64,000 nucleotides of DNA. Origin: Roseisolibacter agri (lineage in GTDB: Bacteria; Gemmatimonadota; Gemmatimonadetes; Gemmatimonadales; Gemmatimonadaceae). The first letter of the stretch is position 1. Each line of letters opens with the position of its first letter. Below are positions 34,755 through 43,718 of this stretch, piece by piece. The position numbers were made by a program, and so were the translations under genes. Location: the NCBI RefSeq assembly GCF_030159095.1, contig NZ_BRXS01000001.1:1033815-1097814 (forward strand), read 5' to 3'. Under the pieces are notes generated by a model, which was given only the letters and a program-made list of their open reading frames with translations, was not told where the DNA came from and did not search any database.

Positions 34755-35020
34755 TCGGCGCGGGCGAGCGCGCGCACGCGGGCGTGCAGCGAAGCCGGCG
34801 CGCGCTCCTGTCGCAGCCGCTGCCGTCGCAGCGCGACGAGGAGGTGCGACAGCCGCGTGACGTGCGCGCGGCAGCGCGCGCAGCCCTCCAGGTGCCGGCG
34901 CACCGCGCCGGCCTCGGCGCCCGACAGCTCGGCGTCGAGGAGACCATGCGCCTGTGCCTCGGACACCGGACACGTCACGGCACCGATGCTCGGCACGCTG
35001 GCGAGGGGGGAGTGGGACAC
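34751..35020 (-). CDS. Zinc-finger (zf-HC2) protein, anti-sigma-factor-like
   Basis: 89 residues. A C-x25-32-H-x3-C-x2-C pattern (TCPVSEAQ...RRHLEGCARCRAH) is the zinc-binding module of anti-sigma factors such as RsrA/ChrR. No membrane helix and no sigma-factor gene beside it, so if it is an anti-sigma factor its partner is elsewhere. It is translationally coupled to the DUF92 gene and heads the minus-strand run down to the aquaporin. GTG start, no ribosome site; divergent from the V4R gene. Confidence 0.75.
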   Translation of the reverse strand: MSHSPLASVPSIGAVTCPVSEAQAHGLLDAELSGAEAGAVRRHLEGCARCRAHVTRLSHLLVALRRQRLRQERAPASLHARVRALARAE

Positions 35021-35181
35021 GGCGGGGAGGGCGGGGAGGCGTCGCGCAATCTGCGCGGCGACCGGCGCCCGCGGCAGCCGGCGGCCGTCGCCCGGTCAGC
35101 GTCCCAGCGCCACCGGAAGTTCCCCTCCCGGACTGGGCGGGTCGGTGATCCGGAGCACGGCGCGCGGCCGCGCGCCAGTGC

Positions 35182-35210
35182 TTGAACGGCACGGCGCAGT
35201 CTGGTAGCTT
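35182..35210 (+). promoter_or_regulatory. Promoter for V4R gene
   Basis: TTGAAC (35182..35187), 17-base spacer, TAGCTT (35205..35210) followed by CGG. Leader of about 24 bases with no Shine-Dalgarno sequence before ATG 35240. Among the best-formed promoters in the window. Confidence 0.6.
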
Positions 35211-35239
35211 CGGCCTCCCGCTTCTCGTCTCGCCTGACC

Positions 35240-35851
35240 ATGGCTGCACCGGTCGACGCCCTCCTCCCGCTCAGCCTCCTCGAGGGCGTCCGCGCCGTCG
35301 ATCGGCCCATCGAAGACCCCGAGACCGAGTTCGTCGCCGAGCTGCGCAACAAGCGCCTCGGGCTGAGCGACACGGTCCTGGCGCAGATCCGCCGCTACGC
35401 CGAGGCGGTGCGCCGCGGACAGCGGACCACCACGGACGAGGTCGTCGCGCTCGCGCGCCTCATCGACCGGCGCCCGGACGCCGAGGTGGTCTTCCGCGAG
35501 GCCGGCCGCTACCTCGCGGAGCGTGCGTACCGGACGATCGGCGGCACGGCGCGCCGCGGCGTGCGCGCGCTCCCGCGCTTCATGGCGCGTCCACTGGCCG
35601 CGCGACAGGCGCGGCGCATCGCGCGGCGCTACCTCGGCGGCCGCGTCGAGCGGGCGGGCAGCGCCCTCGTGCTCGAGGTCCCGCGCCCGCTGACCCTGGA
35701 CGGCACGAGCGACGGCGCCGGCTGCGCCTTCTACGAGGCGGGCTTCGGCGAGCTGCTGCGACTGCTGGTGGGCCGCGCCGACGCCGTGGCTCACGAGCAG
35801 TGCTCCGCGCGCGGCGAGGGGCGGTGTAGATGGCGGATCGAGTTTCCGTAG
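35240..35851 (+). CDS. V4R-like ligand-binding domain protein
   Basis: 203 residues, soluble. The C-terminal ~45 residues (GAGCAFYEAGFGELLRLLVGR, then HEQCSARGEGRCRWRIEF) match the end of V4R/4-vinyl-reductase-type domains, where three Cys are conserved and bind a metal or small hydrophobic ligand. The preceding part is helical (RNKRLGLSDTVLAQIRRYAEAV, ERAYRTIGGTARRGVRALP). V4R domains occur in BchJ and in sensors of hydrocarbons. Divergent from the DUF92/GGR run; a sensory link to that pathway is possible but only inferred. A family B hairpin with a T-run follows. Confidence 0.7.
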   Translation: MAAPVDALLPLSLLEGVRAVDRPIEDPETEFVAELRNKRLGLSDTVLAQIRRYAEAVRRGQRTTTDEVVALARLIDRRPDAEVVFREAGRYLAERAYRTIGGTARRGVRALPRFMARPLAARQARRIARRYLGGRVERAGSALVLEVPRPLTLDGTSDGAGCAFYEAGFGELLRLLVGRADAVAHEQCSARGEGRCRWRIEFP

Positions 35852-35861
35852 GCGCGATGCT

Positions 35862-36007
35862 GCGGAGGACGGAACGGCGGAAGGCGATACGGCGTGACAC
35901 GAAGAGGCGGACGCTCTGAGCTTCAGGCTCGAAGCGTCCGCTTTTCCGTTTCACGCCGTTCCGTCCTCCGCTGTATCGTTCTCCGCCGTTCCGTCCTCCG
36001 CCTTTTT
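35862..36007. repeat. Family B extragenic hairpin, copy 2, with T-run
   Basis: Arms of GCGGAGGACGG / CCGTCCTCCGC units (35862..36001). The centre is a perfect GCGGACGCT / AGCGTCCGC stem (35907..35915 and 35933..35941) with a 17-base loop. The left arm lacks one unit present in the right arm. TTTTT follows at 36003..36007, so it should end transcription of the V4R gene. The T-run merges into the promoter of the next gene. Confidence 0.85.
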
Positions 36008-36012
36008 AGGTT
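36007..36012 (+). promoter_or_regulatory. -10 box for leaderless M24 peptidase mRNA
   Basis: TAGGTT followed by CCGGTC and the ATG at 36019 (6-base gap). It is the same TAGGTTCC string as at 12993 before pgsA. Any -35 element must lie inside the family B hairpin's right arm. Confidence 0.55.
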
Positions 36013-36018
36013 CCGGTC

Positions 36019-37203
36019 ATGCTGAGCGAAACGACGCTTCCGAGCTTCCAGTCCGCCATCGCCGACGCGGGCCTCGACGGGTGGCTGCTGTTCGACTTCC
36101 GCGGCACGAACCCGATCGCGGGGGGGCTGCTCGGCTTCGGGCACCTGATGCTGACGCGGCGCATCTTCGTGTGGGTGCCGCGCGAGGGGACGCCGGTCGC
36201 GGTGACGCACGCGATCGAGCAGGCGCCGTGGGCGCGCTGGCCGGCGGCGTGGCGCAAGGAGGTCTACAGCTCGTGGCGCACGCTCGAGGCGGCGGTCGGC
36301 GCGCTCGTCGCGGGCAGGCGCGTCGCGATGGAGTACTCGCCGGGCGACGCGGTGCCGTACGTCGATCGCGTGCCCGGCGGCGTGCTCGATCTGGTGCGCG
36401 CGCAGGGCGCGACGATCGCGACCAGCGGGGAGCTGGTGAGCCGGCTGTTCGCGGTGTGGACGCCCGCGCAGCTCGATGCCCACCGCCGCGCGGCCGAGAT
36501 CATCGCCGACGTCGCGCGCCGCGCGCTGACGCTGGCCGGTGAGCGTGCGCGCGGCGCGACGCCGCTGCACGAGCACGAGCTGCAGCAGTGGATCCTCGAC
36601 GCGTTCGCGCGCGCGGGGCTGGAGCGGCCGGACCACGGACCGAACGTCTCCGTCGGCGCGCACGCGGCCAATCCGCACTACGAGCCGTCGGCCGCCGCGC
36701 CGCAGGCCATCCGCGAGGGCGACGTCGTGCTGCTGGACCTGTGGGCGGCGTTCGCGGGCACGCCGCACGCCGACCAGACGTGGATGGCGAGCGTCGGCGC
36801 GCCGAGCGAGCGTGCGGTGAGCGTGTGGACCGCGGTGCGCGACGCGCGCGACGCGGCGATCGCGCTGCTCACCGAACGCGTCGCCGCGGGCGCGCCCGTG
36901 CGCGGCGCCGAGGCCGACGACGCGGCGCGTGCCGTCATCGAGGCGCGCGGCTTCGGGCCGTACTTTGTGCATCGCACCGGCCACTCCATCGACGCCCGCG
37001 AGCTGCACGGCTCCGGCCCGCACCTCGACAACCTGGAGTCGCGCGACGAGCGGCTGCTCATCCCCGGCGTGGGCTTCTCGATCGAGCCGGGGATCTACGT
37101 GCCGGGCGAGATCGGGATGCGGTCGGAGGTCAATGCGTACGTGGGGGAGGAGGGGCTGGTCGTGACGCCGGTGGAGTATCAGCGCGACCTGCTCGTCGTC
37201 TGA
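36019..37203 (+). CDS. M24 metallopeptidase (Xaa-Pro dipeptidase/aminopeptidase-like)
   Basis: 394 residues. N-terminal creatinase-like domain (~1-150, starting SAIADAGLDGWLLFDFRG) and C-terminal pita-bread domain. The five metal ligands of M24 are all visible: Asp in VVLLDLWAAF, Asp in PHADQTW, His in HRTGHSID, Glu in FSIEPGIYVP and Glu in MRSEVNAYV. Removes N-terminal residues before proline or splits X-Pro dipeptides in the cytoplasm. The usual DLG after the first ligand is DLW here. Flanked on both sides by family B hairpins, so it is expressed alone. Confidence 0.92.
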   Translation: MLSETTLPSFQSAIADAGLDGWLLFDFRGTNPIAGGLLGFGHLMLTRRIFVWVPREGTPVAVTHAIEQAPWARWPAAWRKEVYSSWRTLEAAVGALVAGRRVAMEYSPGDAVPYVDRVPGGVLDLVRAQGATIATSGELVSRLFAVWTPAQLDAHRRAAEIIADVARRALTLAGERARGATPLHEHELQQWILDAFARAGLERPDHGPNVSVGAHAANPHYEPSAAAPQAIREGDVVLLDLWAAFAGTPHADQTWMASVGAPSERAVSVWTAVRDARDAAIALLTERVAAGAPVRGAEADDAARAVIEARGFGPYFVHRTGHSIDARELHGSGPHLDNLESRDERLLIPGVGFSIEPGIYVPGEIGMRSEVNAYVGEEGLVVTPVEYQRDLLVV

Positions 37204-37206
37204 GGC

Positions 37207-37363
37207 GGCGGAGGACGAAAGGGCGGAGAACGGAGAGGCGGAGGACGGAACGGCGTGAAACGATGAAGCGGACGCTCTGAGCTCTAGGCTCGAAGCGTCC
37301 GCTTTTCCGTATCACGCCGTATCGTCCTCCGCCCTTCCGTCCTCCGCCCCTCGGTCCTCCGCC
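37207..37363. repeat. Family B extragenic hairpin, copy 3
   Basis: Spans the whole gap between the M24 stop and the facing gene's stop codon. Arms of GGCGGAGGACGA / TCCTCCGCC units, centre GCGGACGCT (37268..37276) and AGCGTCCGC (37294..37302) with a 17-base loop almost identical to copy 2 (CTGAGCTCTAGGCTCGA). The arm units vary but keep pairing. Likely bidirectional terminator. Confidence 0.85.
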
Positions 37364-37677
37364 TAGTTGTTCCCGTAGTACGCTTTGATACAGCGCGTCA
37401 CCAGCTGCTCGCGGAACCGCGCGCTCTCCAGGCGTCGCTCGGGATCGTCGAGCTGCGGCATCTCCTGCAGCAGCGACTTCACCTCGATCAGCACGTCCTC
37501 GGCCCGCAGCGCGCGGTCGCGCGCCTCGCGCACCAGCGTGTCCATCGCGCGTCCGAGCTGCCCATCCGCGGACGCCGGCGCGGTCCACAGCAGGAGCACC
37601 GCGTCGCGCAGGTCGGAGACCGTCTGGTCGGAGAGGCGTGGTCGCTCGGGCGTCGAGCGCGAATCGAAGGCCATCAT
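37363..37677 (-). CDS. Small hypothetical protein
   Basis: 104 residues from ATG 37677 (a second ATG follows directly). Soluble, helical: SDQTVSDLRDAVLLLWTAPASADGQLGRAMDTLVREARDRAL, then LIEVKSLLQEMPQLDDPE and FREQLVTRCIKAYYGNN. The pattern suggests a small four-helix protein. No family recognised and no ribosome site. Its stop codon is the last base of family B copy 3. Confidence 0.6.
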   Translation of the reverse strand: MMAFDSRSTPERPRLSDQTVSDLRDAVLLLWTAPASADGQLGRAMDTLVREARDRALRAEDVLIEVKSLLQEMPQLDDPERRLESARFREQLVTRCIKAYYGNN

Positions 37678-37945
37678 TGCGGACGGGACGACGTGACGCG
37701 CGAGGGGAGGAAGGACAACGCCCACGGAGTGGCGGCACGCCGTCATTTGCAGCCGGCGTGCCCGTCCGAGCGGACAACATACGTTTGGTGCGCAGGGGCG
37801 TCAAACGCGGGGCGGCTGATGCCGAGACTCGCGAGCAGACGCGGAGGACGGTGCATGGCTTGCAGCGCCCCCGGCCGGCCCGCCCGTGCTGTAGGGCCGA
37901 GTCCGCTCGCACCGAGCGACGCTCACTACCCGTGCTTCGCCGTCC
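37678..37945. other. Divergent intergenic region
   Basis: 268 bases between the small hypothetical gene and the pseudo-receiver gene. TACGTTTG at about 37769..37776 matches the TAnnTTTG element on the plus strand, but it is far from the next start and has no TTG at -33. Nothing else recognised. Confidence 0.35.
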
Positions 37946-38326
37946 GTGTCCGCTCACCAACCCACGGTCCGAGTCCTCGTCCTCGCGCGAGAGGCCGTCA
38001 TCGCCGCCCTCGTCGGCATGCTGCTGGAGCTGGAGGATTACGAGCCGGTGTTCGCCGCGCCCGACGAGCGTCCCGAGGACGCCATCCGGCGCCTGCGGCC
38101 GCCGCTGATCGTGGTGCTCGACGGACAGCTGCCGGAGGCGCGGTCGGACCTCTTCTTCGCCCGTTGCGCGCAGAGCGGCGCGCGCGTCTGCCTGTTCGGC
38201 GAGCCGGTCGTCGTCGACGAGGTGCGCGCCGCGGCGCGCGCGCGCCGGCTCGGCTTCTTCGCGATGCCCGTGGATCGGCGCGAGCTCGGCGCCGCGCTGG
38301 CGCTCGCGCAGACCGGGAGCGACTGA
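37946..38326 (+). CDS. Degenerate response-regulator receiver domain
   Basis: 126 residues, stand-alone. The receiver fold is suggested by VRVLVLAREAVIAALVGMLLELEDYEPVFAA, a central Asp in PLIVVLDGQLPEA, ARVCLFGEPVVVDEV and FFAMPVDRRELGAALA. The phosphoacceptor Asp position is kept, but the acidic pair after the first strand reads AR, the Thr/Ser of strand 4 is replaced by Phe-Gly, and the Lys of the K-P motif is Met. Normal phosphorelay chemistry is therefore unlikely; it may act as a binding module. GTG start. Confidence 0.65.
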   Translation: MSAHQPTVRVLVLAREAVIAALVGMLLELEDYEPVFAAPDERPEDAIRRLRPPLIVVLDGQLPEARSDLFFARCAQSGARVCLFGEPVVVDEVRAAARARRLGFFAMPVDRRELGAALALAQTGSD

Positions 38327-38395
38327 ACGCCGACCGGTGCGCGGCGCGCCGCTTGCGCGAGGGCCTGCCCGGGCGCGGGCGCCATCCCGTCCGGT

Positions 38396-38401
38396 TAGCT
38401 T
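38396..38401 (+). promoter_or_regulatory. -10-like box TAGCTT before lipoprotein gene
   Basis: TTAGCTTCCCC lies 43 bases before the chosen GTG. No convincing -35. Same hexamer as at 35205 and 45842. Confidence 0.4.
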
Positions 38402-38444
38402 CCCCGGCTCGCCGTCGCCGTCCACCTGCCGCAGCACCGCCTTC

Positions 38445-39320
38445 GTGTTTGCCTCGCCGCTCCCGCCGTCGCTCGCCGCCTCCGTCGCCCGCCTGACGCG
38501 CGCGCTCCCGATCGCCGGCGCCCTGACGAGCCTCGCGCTGGCGGTGGCCTGCTCCGACGGCGAGTCGCACGCGGTGCGCACCGCGCGCGCCGACGAGAGC
38601 CGCCCGCGCGCGAAGGCGCCGAACGACGTCACGCTGCCGGGCGTCGCGCCGGTGCCGGGCGGCTACCAGGTGCGCGCCGTGACCGACGGCGGCCAGATCG
38701 TCGGCGTGGTCAGCCTCGGCGGCGACGCGCCGGCCGACACGACGGTGCGCCCCGACGCGGCGCTCGCCCGGCCGTGCGGCGCGACGCTCGTGGACCGCGC
38801 GGTGTCGCATCGCGGCACGTTCGTCGAGGGCGCGATCGTCTGGCTGGCCGACGTGAAGAGCGGCAAGGCGCTCTCCGCGCCGCGCCGGCACGAGCTGACG
38901 CTGGAGCGCTGCCAGCTGCAGCCGCGCGTCGCCGCGCTGCCCGCGGGCGCGACGCTCAACGTGAAGGGGCGCGACCCGCTCTCGCTGCGCCTGCGCGCGA
39001 CGGCGTGGCCATCGGGCGAGACGCGCGCGACGTGGCGCATGACCGACGCGGGGCAGGTCGTGCCCGACGACCGCGTGCTCGCCGACGCGGGCACGCTCGA
39101 GGTGCGCGGCGAGTCGCTGCCGTGGGTGCGCGCGTGGCTGCTGGTGTTCGACCAGCCGTACTACGCGCAGACGAACGCCGCGGGCGCGTTCACGCTCGAC
39201 TCGGTGCCGGCGGGCCAGTACACGCTGGTGGCGTGGCATCCGCGGCTCGGCCGCGTGGAGCAGGCGGTGACGGTGAGCGCGGGGCAGACGGCGACGGTGC
39301 CGGTGACGCTCGGCAAGTAA
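38445..39320 (+). CDS. Lipoprotein with carboxypeptidase-regulatory/plastocyanin-like domain
   Basis: 291 residues from GTG 38445. The signal sequence ends in a lipobox LAVAC, so Cys is probably lipidated. The body is all-beta (GQIVGVVSLGGDAPADTTV, VDRAVSHRGTFVEGAIVWLADVKSG, ATLNVKGRDPLSLRLRATA). The last ~80 residues are a CarboxypepD_reg-like sandwich: WLLVFDQPYYAQTNAAGAFTLDSVPAGQYTLVAWHPRLG. Such lipoproteins, often annotated as methylamine-utilisation or plastocyanin-like, sit at the envelope; function unknown. The start is uncertain, as the frame is open further upstream. Confidence 0.72.
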   Translation: MFASPLPPSLAASVARLTRALPIAGALTSLALAVACSDGESHAVRTARADESRPRAKAPNDVTLPGVAPVPGGYQVRAVTDGGQIVGVVSLGGDAPADTTVRPDAALARPCGATLVDRAVSHRGTFVEGAIVWLADVKSGKALSAPRRHELTLERCQLQPRVAALPAGATLNVKGRDPLSLRLRATAWPSGETRATWRMTDAGQVVPDDRVLADAGTLEVRGESLPWVRAWLLVFDQPYYAQTNAAGAFTLDSVPAGQYTLVAWHPRLGRVEQAVTVSAGQTATVPVTLGK

Positions 39321-39380
39321 GCCCTGCGTGGTGCGTGTGGGCTCCGTGCCCTCGGCGGCCGACGTCGTGGCGGGCATGCA

Positions 39381-39682
39381 CGAACTACGCGTTGGGATGC
39401 GGATGCTTCGGATGGGAGCGGATCATTCGGATCGCTCCGCGCAGCGCACGGTGCGTCGCCGCCAGGCGGAGCGATCCGACGCATCCTCGTTCAGATCCGG
39501 AGCATCCGCACCCGCAGTTCGCCGACCGGTGCCCGGCGCGCCGGACCCTGAACGACGAACTGCTTCGACAGGATGACAGGATGACGAGGAGGCTCCGCAC
39601 CGGCGCCTGGAACGTCGCGCCACACGGAGCCTCCCGGTCATACCGTCATCAAGTCTTGCAGTGGTCGTTCAGGTCCGGCGCG
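39381..39682. repeat. Family A extragenic double hairpin, copy 3
   Basis: Fills most of the 400-base gap between convergent genes; no gene seen. Hairpin I 39381..39521: arms CGAACT...GGATGCGGATGCTTCGGAT and complement ending AGTTCG. Hairpin II 39537..39682: CGCGCCGGACC at one end and GGTCCGGCGCG at the other, arms CTGAACGACGAACTGC...GAGGAGGCTCCG, loop with GGCTCCGCACCGGCGC that is shared with copy 4. Both hairpins keep pairing despite many substitutions against copy 1. Confidence 0.85.
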
Positions 39683-39720
39683 ACGATCCAGGCCGCGCAG
39701 CACGCAGCACGCAGCGTCGT

Positions 39721-41529
39721 TCAGGCCCCGACGACGTCCTCCGCCCGGAACTGCCCGTTGTAGAGCGACGCGTACGCGCCGCCCTGCGCCAGCAGCTCGG
39801 CGTGCGTCCCTTCCTCGACGACGCGGCCCTGGTCGAGCACCACGACGCGGTCCGCGCGGCGCACGGTGCTGAGGCGGTGCGCGATGATGAGCGTCGTCCG
39901 TCCCTGCAGCAGCTCCTCCAGCGCCTCCTCCACGAGCCGCTCGCTCTCGGTGTCGAGCGACGACGTCGCCTCGTCGAGCACGACGACCGCGGGATCCTTG
40001 AGGAAGACGCGCGCGATCGCGATGCGCTGGCGCTGCCCGCCGCTCAGCTTCACGCCGCGCTCGCCCACCGGCGTCGCGTAGCCCTGCGGCAGCCGCACCA
40101 CGAACTCGTGCGCGTGTGCCGCGCGCGACGCCGCCTCGATCTCCGCGTCGCTCGCGCCCGGACGCGCGAGGGCGATGTTGTCGCGCACCGAGCCGCTGAA
40201 CAGCGCCGGCTCCTGCGGCACCACGCCGATCGCGCCACGCAGGTCGGCGAACGACAGCTCGCGCACGTCGTGGCCGTCGAGCGTCACGCGCCCGCCGGTG
40301 ACGTCCCAGAAGCGCGGCAGCAGCGACGCGACGGTCGTCTTGCCCGCGCCCGAGCGGCCCACCAGCGCCACCACCTCGCCGGGCGCGGCGCGCAGCGTCA
40401 CGCCGTGCAGCACGTCGGGCAGCCCATCGGCGTAGCGGAAGTGCACGTCCTCCAGGGCGACGGCGACGCCCGTCGCGCCGCGCCCCGACTGACGCGCGAG
40501 CGGCACCGGATGCGCCGGCTCGGCCACCGTCGGCGCGGTGTCGAGCAGCTCGAACACGCGCTGCGCGGCGCCGATCGCCTCCTGGAAGTGCCCGAACAGC
40601 GACGCCAGCGAGCCGACCGCCGCGGCGATGAAGAAGGCGTAGAAGAGGAACTGCACGAGCGCGCCGGCCGTCAGCGTCCCCGCGAGCACGCGGCGGCCGC
40701 CCATCCAGAGCACCGCCGTGACGCCCGCGAACGCGACGAAGCCCACGACGCCGAAGAAGAGCGCGCGCAGCCGCGCGCGCGCGACCGCCGCGTCCACCAC
40801 GCCGCCGAGGAGCGCCTGGTAGCGCCGCGTCTCCTCGCCCTCGCGCACGAAGCTCTGCACCGTGCGGATCTGCCCGAACACCTCGTCGGCCAGCGCGGTG
40901 GAATCGGCCACGCGGTCCTGCACGCCCGTGCTGGCGCGCCGCAGCAGCCGCGCGAACACGAACGCCACCGCCACCACGACCGGCGCGACGGCGATGATCG
41001 TCAGCGTCAGCGTCGGGTCCGTGAGCGTCAGCAGCAGCACGCCGCCGACGAGGAAGAGGACCTGGCGCGTGAACTCCGAGACCCACGTGTTCAGGACGCT
41101 CTGCAGCAGCACGAGGTCCGACGACAGGCGGCTCGTGAGCTCGCCCGTGCGGCGCTCGGTGAAGAAGCCCGGCGACAGGCGCACGAGGTGCGCGAACAGC
41201 GCCTCGCGCAGCCGCGCCAGCACGTGCTCGGTGGCGGAGCTGAGCAGCAGCACCTGCACGTAGTTCATCACGCCCTGCACGGCGAACACCGCCAGCAGGC
41301 CGAGCGCCATCCGGTCGAGGCGCGCGCGGCTGCCGTCGCGGAACGCGGCGTCGAGCAGCTCGCGCACGACGCGCGGGAACACCAGCCCCGCCGCCGCGGC
41401 GACGAGCAGGCAGACGAACGCGATCGCCAGGCGGCCCGCGTGCGGCCGCAGGTAGGGGAGCAGGCGGGCGAGTGGGCGCGGCGAGACCGGCCGGCGCGAC
41501 GGGCGCGCCGGCGACGACGCGTCGCTCAC
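39721..41529 (-). CDS. ABC transporter, fused membrane and ATPase domains (MsbA/LmrA-like)
   Basis: 602 residues. Six-helix exporter domain (~20-330), then ATPase with Walker A VGRSGAGKTT, Q-loop VPQEPALFSG, signature KLSGGQRQRIAIAR, Walker B VVVLDEATSSLD and H-loop IIAHRLST. A homodimeric half-transporter exporting lipid A core, lipids or drugs. Its start overlaps the stop of the small gene upstream (4 bases), which itself follows ctaB, so it may be at the end of the ctaA-ctaB run. A family A hairpin lies beyond its 3' end. Confidence 0.93.
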   Translation of the reverse strand: MSDASSPARPSRRPVSPRPLARLLPYLRPHAGRLAIAFVCLLVAAAAGLVFPRVVRELLDAAFRDGSRARLDRMALGLLAVFAVQGVMNYVQVLLLSSATEHVLARLREALFAHLVRLSPGFFTERRTGELTSRLSSDLVLLQSVLNTWVSEFTRQVLFLVGGVLLLTLTDPTLTLTIIAVAPVVVAVAFVFARLLRRASTGVQDRVADSTALADEVFGQIRTVQSFVREGEETRRYQALLGGVVDAAVARARLRALFFGVVGFVAFAGVTAVLWMGGRRVLAGTLTAGALVQFLFYAFFIAAAVGSLASLFGHFQEAIGAAQRVFELLDTAPTVAEPAHPVPLARQSGRGATGVAVALEDVHFRYADGLPDVLHGVTLRAAPGEVVALVGRSGAGKTTVASLLPRFWDVTGGRVTLDGHDVRELSFADLRGAIGVVPQEPALFSGSVRDNIALARPGASDAEIEAASRAAHAHEFVVRLPQGYATPVGERGVKLSGGQRQRIAIARVFLKDPAVVVLDEATSSLDTESERLVEEALEELLQGRTTLIIAHRLSTVRRADRVVVLDQGRVVEEGTHAELLAQGGAYASLYNGQFRAEDVVGA

Positions 41530-41804
41530 GCGCGGCCGAGCAGCCAGTGACGCAGCGCGTAGCCCTCGACGCTCACGCGGCCGCCCGCGCGGCGCGCGCC
41601 TTCCAGGCGGTCGAGCACCACGTCACACGCGGCCTCGAAGCCGTGCGGCGCGCCGGGCGCGGGGAGCGCGCGCACGGCCACGCGTCCGTCGCGCGGGCGC
41701 GCGAGCTCGTAGACGCAGTCGGGCTCCCCGTCGCCGCCGGCGACGTGCACCGCGAGCAGCTCGGCGTCGGTCGACGAGGGGAGGGGCGTGGGATCGTAGG
41801 ACAT
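41526..41804 (-). CDS. Small hypothetical protein between ctaB and ABC transporter genes
   Basis: 92 residues, soluble, no Cys cluster beyond two single Cys. The sequence has strand-like stretches (AELLAVHVAGGDGEPDCVYELARP, RVAVRALPAP) and a helix (GFEAACDVVLDRLEGARRAG), then VSVEGYALRHWLLGRA. No family recognised. It starts 4 bases after the ctaB stop and overlaps the ABC gene start by 4 bases, so all three are probably on one mRNA. Confidence 0.7.
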   Translation of the reverse strand: MSYDPTPLPSSTDAELLAVHVAGGDGEPDCVYELARPRDGRVAVRALPAPGAPHGFEAACDVVLDRLEGARRAGGRVSVEGYALRHWLLGRA

Positions 41805-41808
41805 CGGA

Positions 41809-42707
<899 letters not shown>

Positions 42708-42711
<4 letters not shown>

Positions 42712-43718
42712 CGGGCGGGCTCCAGGAGCGTCGCGCGTGGAGCGTCGAGCGTCGAGGGGCTCGTCGCCGCACGCGGGGCGCGGCGGTCGGCGGCGCGCCG
42801 CGCCACGTACGCCATCGTGAACGTCGCGAGCCAGATCGCGATGCCGGTCGCCTGGTGCAGCGAGCGCACGTGCGACGGGAAGCCGCCGAGCACCATCCAC
42901 GCGGCCCACGCGACCTGCAGCAGGCCGAGGGCCGCGGCGATCGCGGCCAGGCGGCGCACCGTGAGCGCCTCGCCGCGCTTGCGGAAGGCGAACGGGAGGC
43001 CGATCAGGTGCAGCACGAGCAGGTAGGCGAGCACGCGGTGCGTCAGCTGCACGTGCTGCGGCCCGCCGCCCAGCGAGCCGTCGCCGCAGAGCGGGAAGCC
43101 CGCGCACGCGACCGCGGCGTCCGGGATCTTGGCGGTGAAGGCGCCCATCGTCACGACGACGATCGCCAGCGTGGCGGCCACCGCCGCGCCGCGCGCGGCC
43201 TTCGGCGTCCCGCTGCCGGGCGTCGCCTGCGCGGCGCCGAGGCCCCCGGCGCGCACCGCGGTCGCGGCCAGCGTGGCCAGAAGCGATGCGGCGATGAGCT
43301 TGTGCACCACCGTGGCCCAGGGCGGGTTGACGGTGAACACCGTCACCGCGCCGAAGCCCGCCGCGAAGAGCACGAGGCCGAGCGAGAGCAGCGAGGCGCG
43401 CAGCGCGCCGCCCGCGCCGCCCACGCGCGCGCGGCGACGCCAGGCGAGCGTGACGAGCACGCCCACCGCGACGATCAGCACCGAGGCGAGCAGGCGGTGC
43501 GTCCACTCGATGACGAGGATCGGGAGGTCGAGCGGCGGGAACCAGTACTCCTGGCCCGTGCGCGGATCGGCGCAGCGCGGCCAGCGGTCCTTGCACCCCA
43601 TGCCGGAGCCCGAGATGCGGACGATGGCGCCGAAGACGACGTGCACGAAGGCGACGAACAGCGCGACGACGGCGGCGCGGCGCACCGCCACGGCCTCGCG
43701 GGTGGCGGCGGGGCTCAC
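42708..43718 (-). CDS. ctaA: Heme A synthase (CtaA/COX15)
   Basis: 336 residues, GTG start. Eight predicted helices in two halves. Heme-ligand His are in VIEWTHRLLASV and TVVHKLIAASLLAT in the first half, and LTHRVLAYLLVLH and SLHQATGIAIWL in the second. The GAIVRISGSGMGCKDRWPRC loop with its two Cys is the typical CtaA loop, and VACAGFPLCGDG gives the second pair. Oxidises heme O to heme A for cytochrome oxidase. Coupled to the small upstream gene and to ctaB. Confidence 0.94.
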
